DNA of 64,000 bases from Streptomyces sp. SLBN-118 (GCF_006715635.1 NZ_VFNP01000001.1:2108001-2172000); one strand, 5' to 3'. Shown: positions 18,900 to 30,091, counted from the first letter of the stretch. Program-made: numbers and translations. The notes: generated by a model from the letters alone, not told the origin.

Positions 18900-19769
18900 A
18901 TGGCTTTCGAACCGCCGCAGCGACTCGTCCGGGCTCTGGGCGAGAGTGACCTCTGGCTCGGGCAGCTGCCCAAGACCGTGCAGGAGGCGGCGGACCACTG
19001 GGAGCTGGACGTCGAGCGGGTGATGGCGCCCGGCGGCCGCAGCAGCCTGGTCCTTCTCGTACGGCAGCCCGACGGCACGGCCGCGGCGCTCAAAATCGCG
19101 CCGCCCTCCGCATCCCCGGGCCCCGAGCGAGCGGCGCTCGCACACTGGGACGGCTTCGGCGCGGTCCGCCTGCTGGGCGCCACGGACGGCGCGCTGCTGC
19201 TCGAACGGCTGCATCCGGAAGTCTCGCTGCGGTCCCTGCCGGAGGCCAAGGCGCTGCTCGAGGCGGCGGGGACGTTGCGGCGACTGTGGATCGAGCCGCC
19301 GGCGGACCACGACTTCGAGACCGTCGCGGAACGGACGGCACGTCAGGCGGAGGCGATGCGGGCGTCCGCGGGACCGGCCGGGCTGGTCTCGGCGGCGCTG
19401 GCCGCGCGGGACGAACTCACGGCGCTGTCCCCCGAACTCCTGCTGCTGCACGGCAACTTCCGCCAGGGAAAGGTCCTTGCCGCCGACCGCACCCCCTGGC
19501 TTTCGGTCGGCCCCGAGCCCATAGTCGGAGAACGCGCCTACGACTTGGCCCGCCTGGTCCGCGACCGAGTCGAGGACCTGATCGCCTCTGCGGCGGGCGC
19601 GTCGGTGGCCCGGCGCAGGGTGAACCGGCTCGCGGACTCGCTCGAAGTGGACGCCGACCGGTTGCGCGGGTGGACGCTGTTCCGGGCGGTGGAGTCGGGA
19701 ACGCGGGCGATGGCCGCGGGGCGGCGGCAGGAGGCGGAGCTGGCGCTGGAGTTCGCGGGCTGGCTGTAG
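18900..19769 (+). CDS. Aminoglycoside 6-phosphotransferase-like protein, probably catalytically dead
   Basis: 289 aa with the layout of the APH(6)/streptomycin kinase family: GGRSSLVLLVRQPDG as the nucleotide loop, AALKIA with Lys65, GALLLERLHP as the hinge, and a C-terminal helical lobe. The catalytic loop reads LLHGNFRQGKVLA (H184-G-N186 ... K191), where active kinases have HGD(L/F)xxxN. The later metal-binding Asp (normally IDPKP) is Gly204 in VGPEPIVGERAYDLARL. Loss of both catalytic aspartates suggests a pseudokinase or a binding/regulatory protein rather than a resistance enzyme. It follows the ferritin-like gene by 22 bases. Confidence 0.8.
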   Translation: MAFEPPQRLVRALGESDLWLGQLPKTVQEAADHWELDVERVMAPGGRSSLVLLVRQPDGTAAALKIAPPSASPGPERAALAHWDGFGAVRLLGATDGALLLERLHPEVSLRSLPEAKALLEAAGTLRRLWIEPPADHDFETVAERTARQAEAMRASAGPAGLVSAALAARDELTALSPELLLLHGNFRQGKVLAADRTPWLSVGPEPIVGERAYDLARLVRDRVEDLIASAAGASVARRRVNRLADSLEVDADRLRGWTLFRAVESGTRAMAAGRRQEAELALEFAGWL

Positions 19770-19808
19770 CGCCGGGGCTGAAGTTCAGCCCGTCCGTCGA
19801 GGGGCGGG

Positions 19809-19832
19809 CCTCCGGGGCAGCGCCCCCGGAGG
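19809..19832. terminator. Bidirectional terminator between convergent genes
   Basis: CCTCCGGGG / CCCCGGAGG, 9-bp stem with a 6-base loop, between the kinase-like gene (+) and proS (-). Confidence 0.7.
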
Positions 19833-19844
19833 CCGCCGCAGGCG

Positions 19845-21539
19845 TCAGCCCCGAAGCCGCGCCACCGCGTCCGCCACCGTCAGCTCCTCGCGCTCACCCG
19901 TCCGCCGGTCCTTCAGCTCCACCACGCCCTCCGACGCCCGGCGGCCGGCCACCACAATCTTCGGGACGCCGATCAGCTCCGCGTCGGTGAACTTCACGCC
20001 CGGCGAGACACCCGGGCGCTCGTCGACGAGGACCCGCAGGCCCGCAGCCGCCAGCTGGTCCGCGACGTCCAGGGCCAGTTCGGTCTGGAGCGCCTTGCCC
20101 GCGGCGACCACGTGGACGTCCGCCGGGGCGATCTCGCGCGGCCAGCACAGGCCCTTGTCGTCTGCCGTCTGCTCGGCCAGGGCAGCCACCGCGCGGGAGA
20201 CACCGATGCCGTACGAGCCCATGGTCACCCGGACCGGCTTGCCGTTCTGGCCGAGGACGTCGAGCTGGAAGGCGTCGGCGTACTTGCGGCCCAGCTGGAA
20301 GATGTGGCCGATTTCGATGGCGCGGTCGAGCTTCAGTCCCGTCGCACACTTGGGGCACGGGTCGCCGTCCTCGACGACGACCACGTCGAGGTAGTCGTCG
20401 ACGGTGAAGTCCCGGCCCGCGACGACATTACGGGCGTGCGTGTCGGGCTTGTTGGCGCCGGTGATCCACGCGGTGCCGGGTGCGACCCGCGGGTCGGCAA
20501 TGTAGCGGACCTTCTCCAGGCCCTGCGGGCCGACGTATCCGCGTACGAGATCGGGGCGGCCCGTGAAGTCCTCCGCGGTGACCAGCTCCACCTCGGCGGG
20601 GGCGAGATGGTCCGACAGCTTGCCCAGGTCCACCTCGCGGTTGCCGGGCACACCGACAGCGACGATCTCGCCGTCGACCTTGACCAGGAGGTTCTTGAGG
20701 GTGGCCGAGGCCGGGACGCCCAGGTGCTCGGCGAGCGACTCGATCGTGGGGGTGTCGGGAGTGTCCAGCTCCTCGACGGGACCGTGCCCGTCGGACTCGA
20801 CGGCCTCGGCGGCGAAGGTCACGGCCTCCGTGTTCGCGGCGTAGTCGCAGGCAGGGCAGTAGACGAAGGTGTCCTCGCCCGCCGCAGCCGGGGCCAGGAA
20901 CTCCTCCGACGCCGAACCGCCCATCGCACCGGATACCGCCGAGACGATGCGGTGCTCGAGCCCGAGGCGCCGGAAGGTCTTGATGTACGCCTCGCGGTGC
21001 AGCGCGTACGACTCGGCCAGGCCCTCGTCGCTGGTGTCGAAGGAGTACGAGTCCTTCATCTGGAACTCGCGGCCGCGCAGGATGCCCGAACGGGGACGCG
21101 CCTCGTCGCGGTACTTCGTCTGGATCTGGTAAAGGATCACGGGCAGGTCCTTGTAGGACGTGCACTGGTCCTTGACGAGCTGGGTGAAGATCTCCTCGTG
21201 CGTCGGGCCGAGGAGGTAGTCCGCGCCCTTGCGGTCCTTGAGGCGGAAGAGCTCCGCTCCGTACTCCTCCCAGCGGCCCGTCGCCTCGTAGGGCTCCTTG
21301 GGCAGCAGCGCCGGCAGCAGCACCTCCTGCGCGCCGATCGCGTCCATCTCCTCGCGCACCACGCGCGTGACGTTCTCCAGGACCTTCTTGCCCAGCGGCA
21401 GCCAGGACCAGATACCGGCGGCGTTGCGCCTGACGTAACCGGCGCGGACCAGCAGCTTGTGGCTGAGCGTCTCGGCGTCCGCCGGGTCGTCGCGCAGTGT
21501 CTTGATCATCAGACGGGACATGCGCTGGACCTGGGCCAT
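19845..21539 (-). CDS. proS: Proline-tRNA ligase
   Basis: Charges tRNA(Pro); 564 aa from ATG 21539, with AGGAG 7 bases upstream. This is the bacterial-type enzyme with a YbaK-like editing insertion in the middle ([33 protein letters not shown]). Class II motif 2 lies in [20 protein letters not shown] and motif 3 in [17 protein letters not shown]. The anticodon-binding domain forms the C terminus. A cysteine pair, CPACD upstream and CPKC later, is also present. Confidence 0.97.
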   Translation of the reverse strand: MAQVQRMSRLMIKTLRDDPADAETLSHKLLVRAGYVRRNAAGIWSWLPLGKKVLENVTRVVREEMDAIGAQEVLLPALLPKEPYEATGRWEEYGAELFRLKDRKGADYLLGPTHEEIFTQLVKDQCTSYKDLPVILYQIQTKYRDEARPRSGILRGREFQMKDSYSFDTSDEGLAESYALHREAYIKTFRRLGLEHRIVSAVSGAMGGSASEEFLAPAAAGEDTFVYCPACDYAANTEAVTFAAEAVESDGHGPVEELDTPDTPTIESLAEHLGVPASATLKNLLVKVDGEIVAVGVPGNREVDLGKLSDHLAPAEVELVTAEDFTGRPDLVRGYVGPQGLEKVRYIADPRVAPGTAWITGANKPDTHARNVVAGRDFTVDDYLDVVVVEDGDPCPKCATGLKLDRAIEIGHIFQLGRKYADAFQLDVLGQNGKPVRVTMGSYGIGVSRAVAALAEQTADDKGLCWPREIAPADVHVVAAGKALQTELALDVADQLAAAGLRVLVDERPGVSPGVKFTDAELIGVPKIVVAGRRASEGVVELKDRRTGEREELTVADAVARLRG

Positions 21540-21604
21540 GGTGAACTCCTGCTCGGAATGTGTGATGAGCAGGAGGTTAGCCGGGCCGGACCGGCAGGCG
21601 GAAA

Positions 21605-22174
21605 TCAGTTGTCGCGCAGCAGCGGCAGCACTGCCCCCATCACCGCATACGGACTGGGCGCACTCGGGAACATCACCTGGCGCGCGAGGTCCTGGTAGCC
21701 GAGCGCGCGGTACAGGCCGCGGGCCGGGCTTTCGGTGTCGATCGCGGAGAGGATCGAGCGGGGCTGCTCGACGCTGTCGGTGATCGTGGTGATCAGTGAG
21801 CGGCCGATGCCGCGCCCCTGGAAACCGGGGTGGACATGGAGTTCGGTGATCACGAAGGAGTCGTCGAGCCAGTTGTCGGTGCCGTTGCGGCGCAGATACG
21901 GCTCCACGACGGTGGACCACCAGTGGGTGCGGCTGTTGGGCATGCCGTACACGAAGCCGACGAGTCGTCCCGTCTCCGTCAGCGCGCCGAGCGCACGCGC
22001 GCCGGAGCAGAGGAGATGCCGGTGGACGATGTGGCGGCGCACCTCGACCTCGTCGTCGCTCAGCCCGAACGCGAGGGCCTGCACCGCGAGGGCTTCGTCG
22101 ATCCGCGCCGAGAGATCGACCGGGGCCACCGCAACGCTCGGGGTCCCGGGTCCACCGCCTGAGAGTGCTGCCAT
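21605..22174 (-). CDS. GNAT family N-acetyltransferase
   Basis: 189 aa, single GNAT domain. Acetyl-CoA-binding motif A is [20 protein letters not shown], and the C-terminal motif contains [15 protein letters not shown]. The substrate cannot be read from sequence. It sits upstream of proS by 65 bases on the same strand and downstream of the second acetyltransferase. Confidence 0.88.
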   Translation of the reverse strand: MAALSGGGPGTPSVAVAPVDLSARIDEALAVQALAFGLSDDEVEVRRHIVHRHLLCSGARALGALTETGRLVGFVYGMPNSRTHWWSTVVEPYLRRNGTDNWLDDSFVITELHVHPGFQGRGIGRSLITTITDSVEQPRSILSAIDTESPARGLYRALGYQDLARQVMFPSAPSPYAVMGAVLPLLRDN

Positions 22175-22203
22175 GCACGAACCCTACTTGGCGTGGCCCG
22201 AGG

Positions 22204-23049
22204 TCAGAACAGCACGCTCATGAAGGCGCCGACCTCGCGGAAGCCGACCCTGCGGTATGCCGCTCTGGCTGCGGTGTTGTAGTCGTTGACGTAGAGGCTG
22301 ACGACCGGGGCGACGTCCGCGATTGCGTAGCGCAGCACGGCCGTCATGCCGGTCTCGGACAGCCCGCGGCCGCGGAACTCCGGTGCCACCCATACGCCTT
22401 GGATCTGGCAGGCCTCGTTGGTGGCCGCGCCGATCTCGGCCTTGAAGACGACCTGCCCGTCGTCGATACGGGCGAACGACCGCCCGGCGCCGACGAGTTC
22501 GGCGACGCGGGCCTGGTAGAGCAGTCCGCCGTCGCCGGCCATCGGCGAGATGCCCACCTCCTCGGTGAACATCGCCACGCAGGCCGGCATGATCACGTCC
22601 ATCTCGTCCTTGCGGATCCGGCGGACGTACGGGTCGGGCTCGATGCCGTCGGGAATCTGCTCGGTGACCATGAGCGGCTGGCGGGCACGTACCTCCCTGG
22701 CCGGGCCCCAGCTCGGCTCCAGCAGCCGCCACAGCTGGGAGGTGGACTCGGCGGGGCCGACGATGGAGGAGCAGCGGCGGCCGGTTCTGCGCGCCCGGTC
22801 GGCGAAGGCACGCACGGCCTCGGGGGTGGCACAGATCGGTACGAGGTTGGCGCCGGAGTAGCACAGCGAGCGCAGCCGCCCGTCGGTGTACCAGCCCCAC
22901 ATCTCGCCGCCCAGGCGCCAGGGGTCGAGACCGGCGACCTGGACGCGTGAGGTGACAAAAGCGTTGGCGACAGGCTCGCTCTCGAGGATGGCGAGCGCTG
23001 CGCCGAGGTCACTGGGTTCGAGGACCCGGGTGGTGGTCTGCGTCAACAC
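22204..23049 (-). CDS. GNAT acetyltransferase with N-terminal DUF4081 domain
   Basis: 281 aa from GTG 23049 (GAGG 9 bases upstream). The N-terminal half ([28 protein letters not shown] ... [19 protein letters not shown]) matches the DUF4081 domain that actinobacteria fuse to GNATs. The C-terminal half is the catalytic fold with [18 protein letters not shown] and [17 protein letters not shown]. It is a conserved neighbour of ispG in Streptomyces. Substrate unknown. Confidence 0.88.
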   Translation of the reverse strand: MLTQTTTRVLEPSDLGAALAILESEPVANAFVTSRVQVAGLDPWRLGGEMWGWYTDGRLRSLCYSGANLVPICATPEAVRAFADRARRTGRRCSSIVGPAESTSQLWRLLEPSWGPAREVRARQPLMVTEQIPDGIEPDPYVRRIRKDEMDVIMPACVAMFTEEVGISPMAGDGGLLYQARVAELVGAGRSFARIDDGQVVFKAEIGAATNEACQIQGVWVAPEFRGRGLSETGMTAVLRYAIADVAPVVSLYVNDYNTAARAAYRRVGFREVGAFMSVLF

Positions 23050-23174
23050 GAGGGGGCCTCACCATACGGTCTGCTGATCTCCGAACTGTACCTGGCAGGT
23101 CCGGGGGCTGCCGAGCTCAGCACAAGGCCCCGCCGAACGCCGGGGGGGCGCACAACGGGGCCGGTACGCGCTGA

Positions 23175-24329
23175 TCAGCTGACCGAGACCTCGGGCTCGC
23201 CCGAGAGGACGCCGTCCTTCTCCATCTGTTCGGCGATCTTCATCGCCTCTTCGATGAGGGTCTCGACGATCTTCGACTCGGGAACGGTCTTGATGACCTC
23301 GCCCTTCACAAAGATCTGACCCTTCCCGTTGCCCGACGCGACACCGAGGTCGGCCTCGCGGGCCTCGCCGGGACCGTTGACGACACACCCCATGACCGCG
23401 ACGCGCAACGGCACCTCCATACCCTCAAGGCCCGCCGTGACCTCGTCGGCGAGCTTGTAGACATCCACCTGGGCCCGGCCGCACGACGGACAGGAGACGA
23501 TCTCCAGCCGCCGCTGGCGCAGGTTGAGCGACTCCAGGATCTGGATACCGACCTTCACCTCTTCGGCGGGCGGCGCGGAGAGCGAGACCCGGATGGTGTC
23601 CCCGATCCCCTCGGCGAGCAGCGCCCCGAAGGCGACCGCGGACTTGATCGTGCCCTGGAACGCCGGCCCGGCCTCGGTCACCCCGAGATGCAGCGGATAG
23701 TCACAGGCCGCCGCGAGCTGCCGGTAGGCATTGACCATCACGACCGGGTCATTGTGCTTGACCGAGATCTTGATGTCGCGGAAACCGTGCTCCTCGAACA
23801 GCGACGCCTCCCACAGCGCCGACTCCACCAGCGCCTCCGGCGTCGCCTTGCCGTACTTGGCAAGCAGCCGGGCATCCAGCGAGCCCGCATTCACCCCGAT
23901 CCGGATCGGGGTGCCACTCTCGCCCGCCGCCCGGGCGATCTCCTTGACCTTGTCGTCGAACTGCTTGATGTTGCCCGGGTTGACCCGGACCGCCGCGCAC
24001 CCGGCATCGATCGCGGCGAAGACGTACTTCGGCTGGAAGTGGATGTCCGCGATCACCGGGATCTGCGACTTACGGGCGATCGTCGCCAGCGCGTCCGCAT
24101 CATCCTGAGTGGGACACGCAACCCGCACGATCTGGCACCCGGACGCGGTCAGCTCGGCGATCTGCTGCAGCGTCGCCCCCACGTCCGAGGTACGGGTCGT
24201 CGTCATCGACTGCACGGACACCGGCGCGTCCCCGCCGACGGCCACCGAGCCGACCTGGATCTTGCGGCTGACCCTCCGGTCGGCGAGCTTCGTCGGAACG
24301 GACGGCATTCCGAGAGAAATTGCAGTCAT
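23175..24329 (-). CDS. ispG: 4-hydroxy-3-methylbut-2-enyl-diphosphate synthase (MEP pathway)
   Basis: Iron-sulfur enzyme converting methylerythritol cyclodiphosphate to HMBPP; 384 aa, normal for the bacterial form. Cluster ligands are in [12 protein letters not shown] and [16 protein letters not shown]. The TIM-barrel part has [23 protein letters not shown] and [10 protein letters not shown]. With dxr two genes away, the window carries two steps of isoprenoid precursor synthesis. It is separated from the protease gene upstream by a strong terminator, so it needs its own promoter in 24330-24442. Confidence 0.97.
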   Translation of the reverse strand: MTAISLGMPSVPTKLADRRVSRKIQVGSVAVGGDAPVSVQSMTTTRTSDVGATLQQIAELTASGCQIVRVACPTQDDADALATIARKSQIPVIADIHFQPKYVFAAIDAGCAAVRVNPGNIKQFDDKVKEIARAAGESGTPIRIGVNAGSLDARLLAKYGKATPEALVESALWEASLFEEHGFRDIKISVKHNDPVVMVNAYRQLAAACDYPLHLGVTEAGPAFQGTIKSAVAFGALLAEGIGDTIRVSLSAPPAEEVKVGIQILESLNLRQRRLEIVSCPSCGRAQVDVYKLADEVTAGLEGMEVPLRVAVMGCVVNGPGEAREADLGVASGNGKGQIFVKGEVIKTVPESKIVETLIEEAMKIAEQMEKDGVLSGEPEVSVS

Positions 24330-24442
24330 CTGCTGTGCAACCCCAAGGTGTGGATCAAGGTCCCGAGATCGGCGGGCTCCAGGCTCCGAGATTACGGCAC
24401 TGACGTTGACGCGAGCACATCGCGAGGGAAACGCCACGCAAA

Positions 24443-24479
24443 GGTGACGGCCGGACACAAAGAGTGTCCGGCCGTCACC
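24443..24479 (-). terminator. Strong terminator downstream of the site-2 protease gene
   Basis: Perfect 16-bp stem GGTGACGGCCGGACAC / GTGTCCGGCCGTCACC, 5-base loop, followed on the minus strand by TTTGCG. Confidence 0.88.
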
Positions 24480-24490
24480 AAACGTGTCAC

Positions 24491-25792
24491 TCAGCTGATT
24501 TTGACCGGGTTGACGATGTCGGCGACCAGCACGAGCAGGGTGAAGCAGATGAAGATCCCCGCCACCACATACGCGACCGGCATCAGCTGTGCGACGTCGA
24601 AGGGACCCGGGTCGGGACGCCGGAACACCTTGGCGACATTGCGGCGTACGGACTCCCACAGCGCGCCCGCGATGTGCCCGCCGTCCAGCGGCAGCAGCGG
24701 CAGCATGTTGAACAGGAACAGCGAGAGGTTGAACGTCGCGAGCAGCATCATGAAGGTCGCGATGATGCTCTGCGTCGGGACGTCCAGGTTCAGCACCTCG
24801 CCGCTGATGCGCGCTGCGCCGACCACGCCCACAGGGGAGTCGGCCTTGCGCTCGCCGTCCGAGAAGGCGGCGTTCCACAGGTCGGGGATCTTGGACGGAA
24901 GCGCGACGATGGACTCGACGCCGTTCTCGATCATGTCGCCCATGCGGTCGACGGAGGCGCCGAAGGAGAGCGGGAGGATCTCGGTCTTCGCTGCGAAGCC
25001 GAGATAGCCCGCAGGGACGTACTTGCCGGCGACGACCTGGCCGTCGGAGTCCTTCTTGGCCACCAGGTTCTTGGCGAGCGTGGCCTTGAGGACCTGCTGG
25101 CTGCCGTCCCGCTCGACGGTGATGGTGGCCGGGCCGATCGTCTCGCGGATGTGGTTGGACAGCGTGGTCCAGTCGGCGACGGGCTGCCCGTTGAAGGCGA
25201 CGATCTTGTCGCCCACCTTCAGTCCGGCGGCCTGCGCGGGCGATACGGGATCGCCCTTCTTGCAGCTGTCACGGTCCTCGCTCTGCGAGATGACGCACTT
25301 CTGGACGCCCGCGACCTCGGTGGTCTGGGTGGCGAAGCCGTACGCCATCGAAACGCCGAGGAAGATCGCGACGGCGAGGACCAGATTCATGAACGGTCCC
25401 GCGAACATCACGATCACGCGCTTCCACGGCTTGCGCGTGTAGAAGAGACGGTCGTCGTCGCCTGGCTTGAGCTCCTCGAAGGCCGCCGAGCGGGCGTCCT
25501 CGATCATGCTGCGGAACGGCGAGGTGGACCGTGCCTCGATCCGGCCGTCGTCGCCGGGAGGGAACATCCCGATCATGCGGATGTAGCCGCCGGCGGGGAT
25601 GGCCTTGATCCCGTACTCCGTCTCGCCCTTGTGCCGGGACCAGATGGTCGGGCCGAACCCGACCATGTACTGGGGCACGCGGATGCCGAAGAGCTTGGCC
25701 GTCGAGAGATGGCCGAGTTCGTGCCAGGCGATGGAGATCAGCAGGCCCACAGCAAAGAGAGCTATGCCGATGACCGTCAACAGAATCGTCAT
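24491..25792 (-). CDS. rseP: RseP-like site-2 zinc metalloprotease
   Basis: Intramembrane protease, 433 aa from ATG 25792 (GGAGG 7 bases upstream). The zinc site HELGH is at residues 24-28 in the first helix. The second motif [12 protein letters not shown] is in the penultimate membrane segment. A PDZ domain ([22 protein letters not shown]) lies between. Family members cleave membrane anchors of anti-sigma factors or leftover signal peptides. It overlaps dxr by 4 bp, a pairing common in bacteria. Confidence 0.94.
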   Translation of the reverse strand: MTILLTVIGIALFAVGLLISIAWHELGHLSTAKLFGIRVPQYMVGFGPTIWSRHKGETEYGIKAIPAGGYIRMIGMFPPGDDGRIEARSTSPFRSMIEDARSAAFEELKPGDDDRLFYTRKPWKRVIVMFAGPFMNLVLAVAIFLGVSMAYGFATQTTEVAGVQKCVISQSEDRDSCKKGDPVSPAQAAGLKVGDKIVAFNGQPVADWTTLSNHIRETIGPATITVERDGSQQVLKATLAKNLVAKKDSDGQVVAGKYVPAGYLGFAAKTEILPLSFGASVDRMGDMIENGVESIVALPSKIPDLWNAAFSDGERKADSPVGVVGAARISGEVLNLDVPTQSIIATFMMLLATFNLSLFLFNMLPLLPLDGGHIAGALWESVRRNVAKVFRRPDPGPFDVAQLMPVAYVVAGIFICFTLLVLVADIVNPVKIS

Positions 25793-27039
25793 GCGCGAGC
25801 CTCCGCTGTCGCCTTCACTGCCAGTTCCCGCGCCCGTGCCCGGGCCCAGGTCTCCGCTTCCAGGACGTCCGCCACCGTGAGCGGAGTTCCCTGGGCGGGC
25901 ACACCGTGCTCGGTGACGACTTCGGTGACCGTATCCATGATTCCGTTGAACGGCAGCCGCCCGGCGAGGAAAGCGTCCACGCACTCCTCGTTCGCGGCAT
26001 TGAACACCGCCGGGGCTGTTCCGCCCAGCTCCCCCACGTGCCTGGCGAGTCCCACCGAGGGGAAGGCCTCGGTGTCGAGCGGGAAGAACTCCCAGGTCGA
26101 GGCCTTGGTCCAGTCGAAGGCGGGGGCGGCGTCGGGGATCCGCTCGGGCCAGCCGATGCCGATGGCGATCGGGCCTCGCATATCGGGCGGAGTGGCCTGG
26201 GCGAGGGTGGATCCGTCCGAAAATTCCACCATGGAGTGGACATAGGACTGGGGGTGGACGACGACGTCGATGCGCTCGAACGGGATGTCGTAGAGGAGAT
26301 GCGCCTCGATGACCTCCAGGCCCTTGTTGACCAGCGTCGCACTGTTCACGGTGATGACCGGGCCCATCGCCCAGGTGGGATGCGCGAGGGCGTCCTTGGG
26401 AGTGACATCGGCCAACTCGGCGCGGGTGCGGCCGCGGAAGGGGCCGCCGGAGGCCGTCACCACGAGCTTGCGCACATCGGCTCTCGTCCCGGCCGCCAGC
26501 GCCTGGAAGAGGGCGGCGTGCTCGGAGTCGACTGGGATGATCTGGCCGGGCTTGGCGAGCGCCTTGACCAGCGGCCCGCCCACGATCAGCGACTCCTTGT
26601 TGGCGAGGGCGAGAGTGCGGCCCGCTTCGAGGGCGGCGAGGGTAGGGGCGAGGCCGATGGAGCCGGTGATGCCGTTGAGCACGGTGTGGCAGGCGGAGGC
26701 GGCGAGCTGGGTGGCGGCGTCGCGGCCGGCCAGGATCTCGGGCAGCGGCTCGGAGCCGTACTGATCGGCCAGCGCCTCGCGCAGTGCGGGCACCACGTCT
26801 TCTCGGGCCACCGCGACCGTGTCGACCCGCAACTGCCGCGCCTGCCGGGCGAGGAGTCCGACCCGCCCGCCCGCGGCGGAGAGCGCCGTGACACGGAACC
26901 GGTCGGGGTTGCGCAGAACCAGGTCGATGGCCTGGGTGCCGATGGACCCGGTGGAGCCGAGGACGACGATGTCGCGCAGGCCTTCGGTCGCGTCGAAGGC
27001 GAGATGCGGGTCGGCGAGGGGGGATGGGCTGTCGCTCAT
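25789..27039 (-). CDS. dxr: 1-deoxy-D-xylulose-5-phosphate reductoisomerase (MEP pathway)
   Basis: Makes MEP from DXP with NADPH; 416 aa. The NADPH loop is [12 protein letters not shown], the metal/substrate region is [15 protein letters not shown], the flexible loop region is [11 protein letters not shown], and the C-terminal [14 protein letters not shown] is present. First gene of a dxr-rseP pair coupled by an ATGA overlap. A substrate-level link to ispG is expected. Confidence 0.97.
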   Translation of the reverse strand: MSDSPSPLADPHLAFDATEGLRDIVVLGSTGSIGTQAIDLVLRNPDRFRVTALSAAGGRVGLLARQARQLRVDTVAVAREDVVPALREALADQYGSEPLPEILAGRDAATQLAASACHTVLNGITGSIGLAPTLAALEAGRTLALANKESLIVGGPLVKALAKPGQIIPVDSEHAALFQALAAGTRADVRKLVVTASGGPFRGRTRAELADVTPKDALAHPTWAMGPVITVNSATLVNKGLEVIEAHLLYDIPFERIDVVVHPQSYVHSMVEFSDGSTLAQATPPDMRGPIAIGIGWPERIPDAAPAFDWTKASTWEFFPLDTEAFPSVGLARHVGELGGTAPAVFNAANEECVDAFLAGRLPFNGIMDTVTEVVTEHGVPAQGTPLTVADVLEAETWARARARELAVKATAEARA

Positions 27040-27084
27040 GACCCCATTGTGGCCGTAACCGCTGTCCGACTGGACAGTGCGTCC

Positions 27085-27813
27085 CTATGCGCCGCTCTTG
27101 CGGCCCGCGCTGAACTTCTCCCACTGGGCGTTCACGACCTCGTCTGGCACCTTCCCGATGTCCTTGGTGCCGAGGAACTCGCCGCGGAAGGACAGGGTGG
27201 TCGAGCCGGAGCGGACGACGGTCAGGTACTCGTACAGCTTCAGCTTCCCCTTCACATCGAGGAAGGTGAAGCGGTACGCCCTGGCCTCGTCGCCGAACGC
27301 GGGCGCCTTGGCGGGCTCCACCTTGAGCACTTTCGCCCTGGCGACGGCCCGCTCCTCGATGTAGTCCCCGGCGCACTGGGCTCCCGCGGTGGTCAGGGCC
27401 TTCATGACGGCGGCGGCCCGACCCTTCTCGTACGACCGCAGCTGTACGGCAACGCTGAGCCCGGCGACCTGACCGGGTACGCCGACCTCACGGTTGACCT
27501 CGGCGACGGGATCATGGGCGGTGGCGCCCCTGGCGAGGCTGACAAGGGGCTGGCAGACAGCGGGATCGGCGGTGTAGTCCTCCCCCAGCGGCCCGCCGAG
27601 GGTGTACTCGGAGGCGGTGTACGCGCCGGTCTTCTCGCCCTCGGTGAAGGAAACGGCCCTGAGCTGCGCCTCGGTGAGGGCGGCGGGGGCGGCGGCAGTG
27701 GGTTTGTCGTCGGACTTCTTCTCCTCGGCGGCGTCGCACGCGCCGATACCGCCGAGGACGACCGCCACAAGGGCGGCCCTCCGTAGACCACGCTGCTTGA
27801 CTGCCCCGAACAT
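27085..27813 (-). CDS. Putative secreted lipoprotein, unknown function
   Basis: 242 aa. Signal sequence [26 protein letters not shown] ends in a lipobox-like GIGAC, followed by a charged/Ala-rich linker and a globular domain of about 190 residues ([49 protein letters not shown]). The layout resembles the small actinobacterial extracellular lipoproteins often placed near cell-envelope genes. I assign no function. It lies 45 bases upstream of dxr and may be co-transcribed. Confidence 0.72.
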   Translation of the reverse strand: MFGAVKQRGLRRAALVAVVLGGIGACDAAEEKKSDDKPTAAAPAALTEAQLRAVSFTEGEKTGAYTASEYTLGGPLGEDYTADPAVCQPLVSLARGATAHDPVAEVNREVGVPGQVAGLSVAVQLRSYEKGRAAAVMKALTTAGAQCAGDYIEERAVARAKVLKVEPAKAPAFGDEARAYRFTFLDVKGKLKLYEYLTVVRSGSTTLSFRGEFLGTKDIGKVPDEVVNAQWEKFSAGRKSGA

Positions 27814-27837
27814 CCCTGCCCCAATTCGGTGTTGACC

Positions 27838-27886
27838 GTGATCCGTGATCCGTGATCCGTGATCCGTGATCCGTGATCCGTGATCA
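27838..27886. repeat. 7-bp tandem repeat (GTGATCC)
   Basis: Six perfect head-to-tail GTGATCC units and a seventh ending in A, just upstream of the lipoprotein gene and 44 bases beyond the acyl-CoA dehydrogenase stop. A perfect heptamer array is rare in Streptomyces and could vary in copy number. Confidence 0.9.
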
Positions 27887-27930
27887 GAGGTCGATTGTGG
27901 GGCAGGGAGTCCGGTGCGGTCGAGAAGGTT

Positions 27931-29880
27931 CTAGTGGATCGGGCGGTGGACGTTGGTGCGCTCGGAGGGGCCGGGTGTCGCGTCGGCGATCCAGGGGCCC
28001 TCGCCGCTGGGGTCGATGACGCCCTGTTCCAGCCACGTGTACGTGCCGGACAGCACGCCGTCCACGACCTTGCGGTCCAGGTCGTCGGTGTTGGACCACA
28101 GGCGGTTGAAGAGCTCCTCGACTCGGATGCGGGACTGACGGCAGAAGGCGTCGGCCAGCTGGTGCGCCTCGCGGCCGTGGTCCTCGGTGGCGCTGAGCAG
28201 TTCCGCGCGTACACAGGCCGCGCTCATCGCGAACAGCTCCGCGCCGATGTCGACGATCCGGCCGAGGAAGGCCTGCTTGGTCTCCATCCGGCCCTGCCAC
28301 CTCGACATGGCGTAGAACGTGGAGCGTGCCAACTTGCGGGACGAGCGCTCGACATAGCGCAGATGGGTCGCGAGGTCCCCGAACTCGGCGTACGAGCGCG
28401 GGAGTTGCCCCGGTCCGGCAACCAGCTTCGGCAGCCAGCGGGCGTAGAAGCCACCGGCGCGCGCGCCTGCCTTCGCCTTGGCGGACAGCGGTTTGGCGGG
28501 GTCGATGATGTCTCCGGCCACGGCCAGGTGGGCGTCGACGGCCTCGCGGGCGATCAGCAGATGCATGATCTCGGTCGAGCCCTCGAAGATGCGGTTGATG
28601 CGCAGATCGCGCAGGACCTGCTCAGCTGGTACGGCACGTTCGCCGCGCGCCGCCAGCGAGTCCGCCGTCTCGAAGCCGCGGCCGCCGCGGATCTGGACCA
28701 GTTCGTCGGCGATGACCCAGCCCATCTCGGAGGCGAAGAGTTTGGCCAGCGCGCCCTCGATACGGATGTCGTTGCGGTCCTCGTCGGCCATCTGGCTGGA
28801 CAGGTCGAGGACCGCTTCCAGGGCGAAGGTGGTCGCCGCGATGAAGGAGATCTTCGAGCCGACGGCCTCGTGCTTGGCGATCGGCTTGCCCCACTGCTCG
28901 CGCGCCACGGACCACTCGCGGGCGATTTTCAGCGCCCACTTGCCGGCCGCGACGCAGGAGGCGGGCAGCGAGAGGCGGCCGGTGTTGAGCGTGGTGAGGG
29001 CGATTTTCAGGCCGGCGCCCTCGGGGCCGATACGGTTCTCGGCGGGGACCCTGACCTGGTGGAAGCGGGTCAGGCCGTTCTCGATGCCGCGCAGCCCCAT
29101 GAAGGAGTTGCGGTTCTCGACCGTGATGCCCTCCGAGCCGGCCTCGACGACGAAGGCGGTGATGCCGCCCTTGTGTCCCTCGCTCTTCGGCACTCGCGCC
29201 ATGACGACGAGCAGGTCGGCGACGACGCCATTGGTGGTCCAGAGCTTGACCCCGTCGAGGACGTACGAGTCCCCGTCGGGCACCGCCGTGGTCGCCAGGC
29301 GTGCCGGGTCGGAGCCGACGTCGGGCTCGGTGAGCAGGAAGGCGGAGATGTCGGTGCGGGCGCAGCGCGGGAGGAACCGCTCCTTCTGTTCCGGGGTGCC
29401 GAACATCTTCAGCGGCTGCGGTACGCCGATCGACTGGTGCGCGGAGAGCAGCACGCCGATGGCGGGGCTGGCGGACCCGGCGAGGGCCAGCGCCTTGTTG
29501 TAGTACACCTGGGTGAGGCCGAGGCCGCCGTACTTCGTGTCGATCTTCATGCCGAGCGCGCCGAGCTCCTTGAGCCCGTTGATCACCTCGTCGGGGATCC
29601 GCGCCTCGCGCTCGATCAGCGCTCCGTCGATCTTCGTTTCGCAGAAGTCGCGCATTTTTGCGAGGAATGCCTCACCCCGACGGGTGTCCTCGGCGGCGGG
29701 CATCGGATGGGGATGGATCAGATCGAGCCGGAAGCGGCCAAGGAAGAGCTCCTTGGCGAAACTTGGCTTGCGCCAGTCCTGCTCGCGTGCGGCCTCGGCG
29801 ACCTGCCGTGCTTCGCGCTCACTGACCTTCGGAGGCTGGGAGTGGGGCTGGGACTGGGTCTTGTCGAGTGGTGCGGACAT
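27931..29880 (-). CDS. Acyl-CoA dehydrogenase (long, VLCAD-like)
   Basis: FAD-dependent beta-oxidation enzyme, 649 aa from ATG 29880 with GAGGTGAG upstream. The ACAD core has TDISAFLLTEPDVGSDPARL, DGVKLWTTNG and AREQWGKPIAKHEAVG. The catalytic-base region is RINRIFEGSTEIMHLLIAREAVD. About 200 extra C-terminal residues make it longer than standard ACADs (about 380 aa), like mammalian VLCAD and related actinobacterial enzymes. Likely acts on long-chain acyl-CoAs. Stand-alone gene. Confidence 0.9.
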   Translation of the reverse strand: MSAPLDKTQSQPHSQPPKVSEREARQVAEAAREQDWRKPSFAKELFLGRFRLDLIHPHPMPAAEDTRRGEAFLAKMRDFCETKIDGALIEREARIPDEVINGLKELGALGMKIDTKYGGLGLTQVYYNKALALAGSASPAIGVLLSAHQSIGVPQPLKMFGTPEQKERFLPRCARTDISAFLLTEPDVGSDPARLATTAVPDGDSYVLDGVKLWTTNGVVADLLVVMARVPKSEGHKGGITAFVVEAGSEGITVENRNSFMGLRGIENGLTRFHQVRVPAENRIGPEGAGLKIALTTLNTGRLSLPASCVAAGKWALKIAREWSVAREQWGKPIAKHEAVGSKISFIAATTFALEAVLDLSSQMADEDRNDIRIEGALAKLFASEMGWVIADELVQIRGGRGFETADSLAARGERAVPAEQVLRDLRINRIFEGSTEIMHLLIAREAVDAHLAVAGDIIDPAKPLSAKAKAGARAGGFYARWLPKLVAGPGQLPRSYAEFGDLATHLRYVERSSRKLARSTFYAMSRWQGRMETKQAFLGRIVDIGAELFAMSAACVRAELLSATEDHGREAHQLADAFCRQSRIRVEELFNRLWSNTDDLDRKVVDGVLSGTYTWLEQGVIDPSGEGPWIADATPGPSERTNVHRPIH

Positions 29881-30036
29881 GAGGCTCACCTCGCCGCGAG
29901 TCGGGACGTCAGGGGGCGCCGGCCGGACAGCGGATCGTCTCTTACCGACCGGTGCTACTCGTCCGTAGTACCCGATTCCTCACCTGTCCACCAGTCTCAG
30001 TACCGCAGTGGAGGGAACCTGTCCGGAAGAACGGCA

Positions 30037-30071
30037 ACGGCCGGAGCCCCCGCACAGTGGGCTCCGGCCGT
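30037..30071 (-). terminator. Terminator after the aldehyde dehydrogenase gene
   Basis: Perfect 13-bp stem ACGGCCGGAGCCC / GGGCTCCGGCCGT with a 9-base loop, 21 bases beyond the stop. Confidence 0.85.
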
Positions 30072-30091
30072 CGTCCGCGGCGTACGGGCGG

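Noticed and set aside
18900..19769. Functional aminoglycoside resistance gene
   Set aside because: Both catalytic aspartates are replaced, so a resistance enzyme is unlikely.
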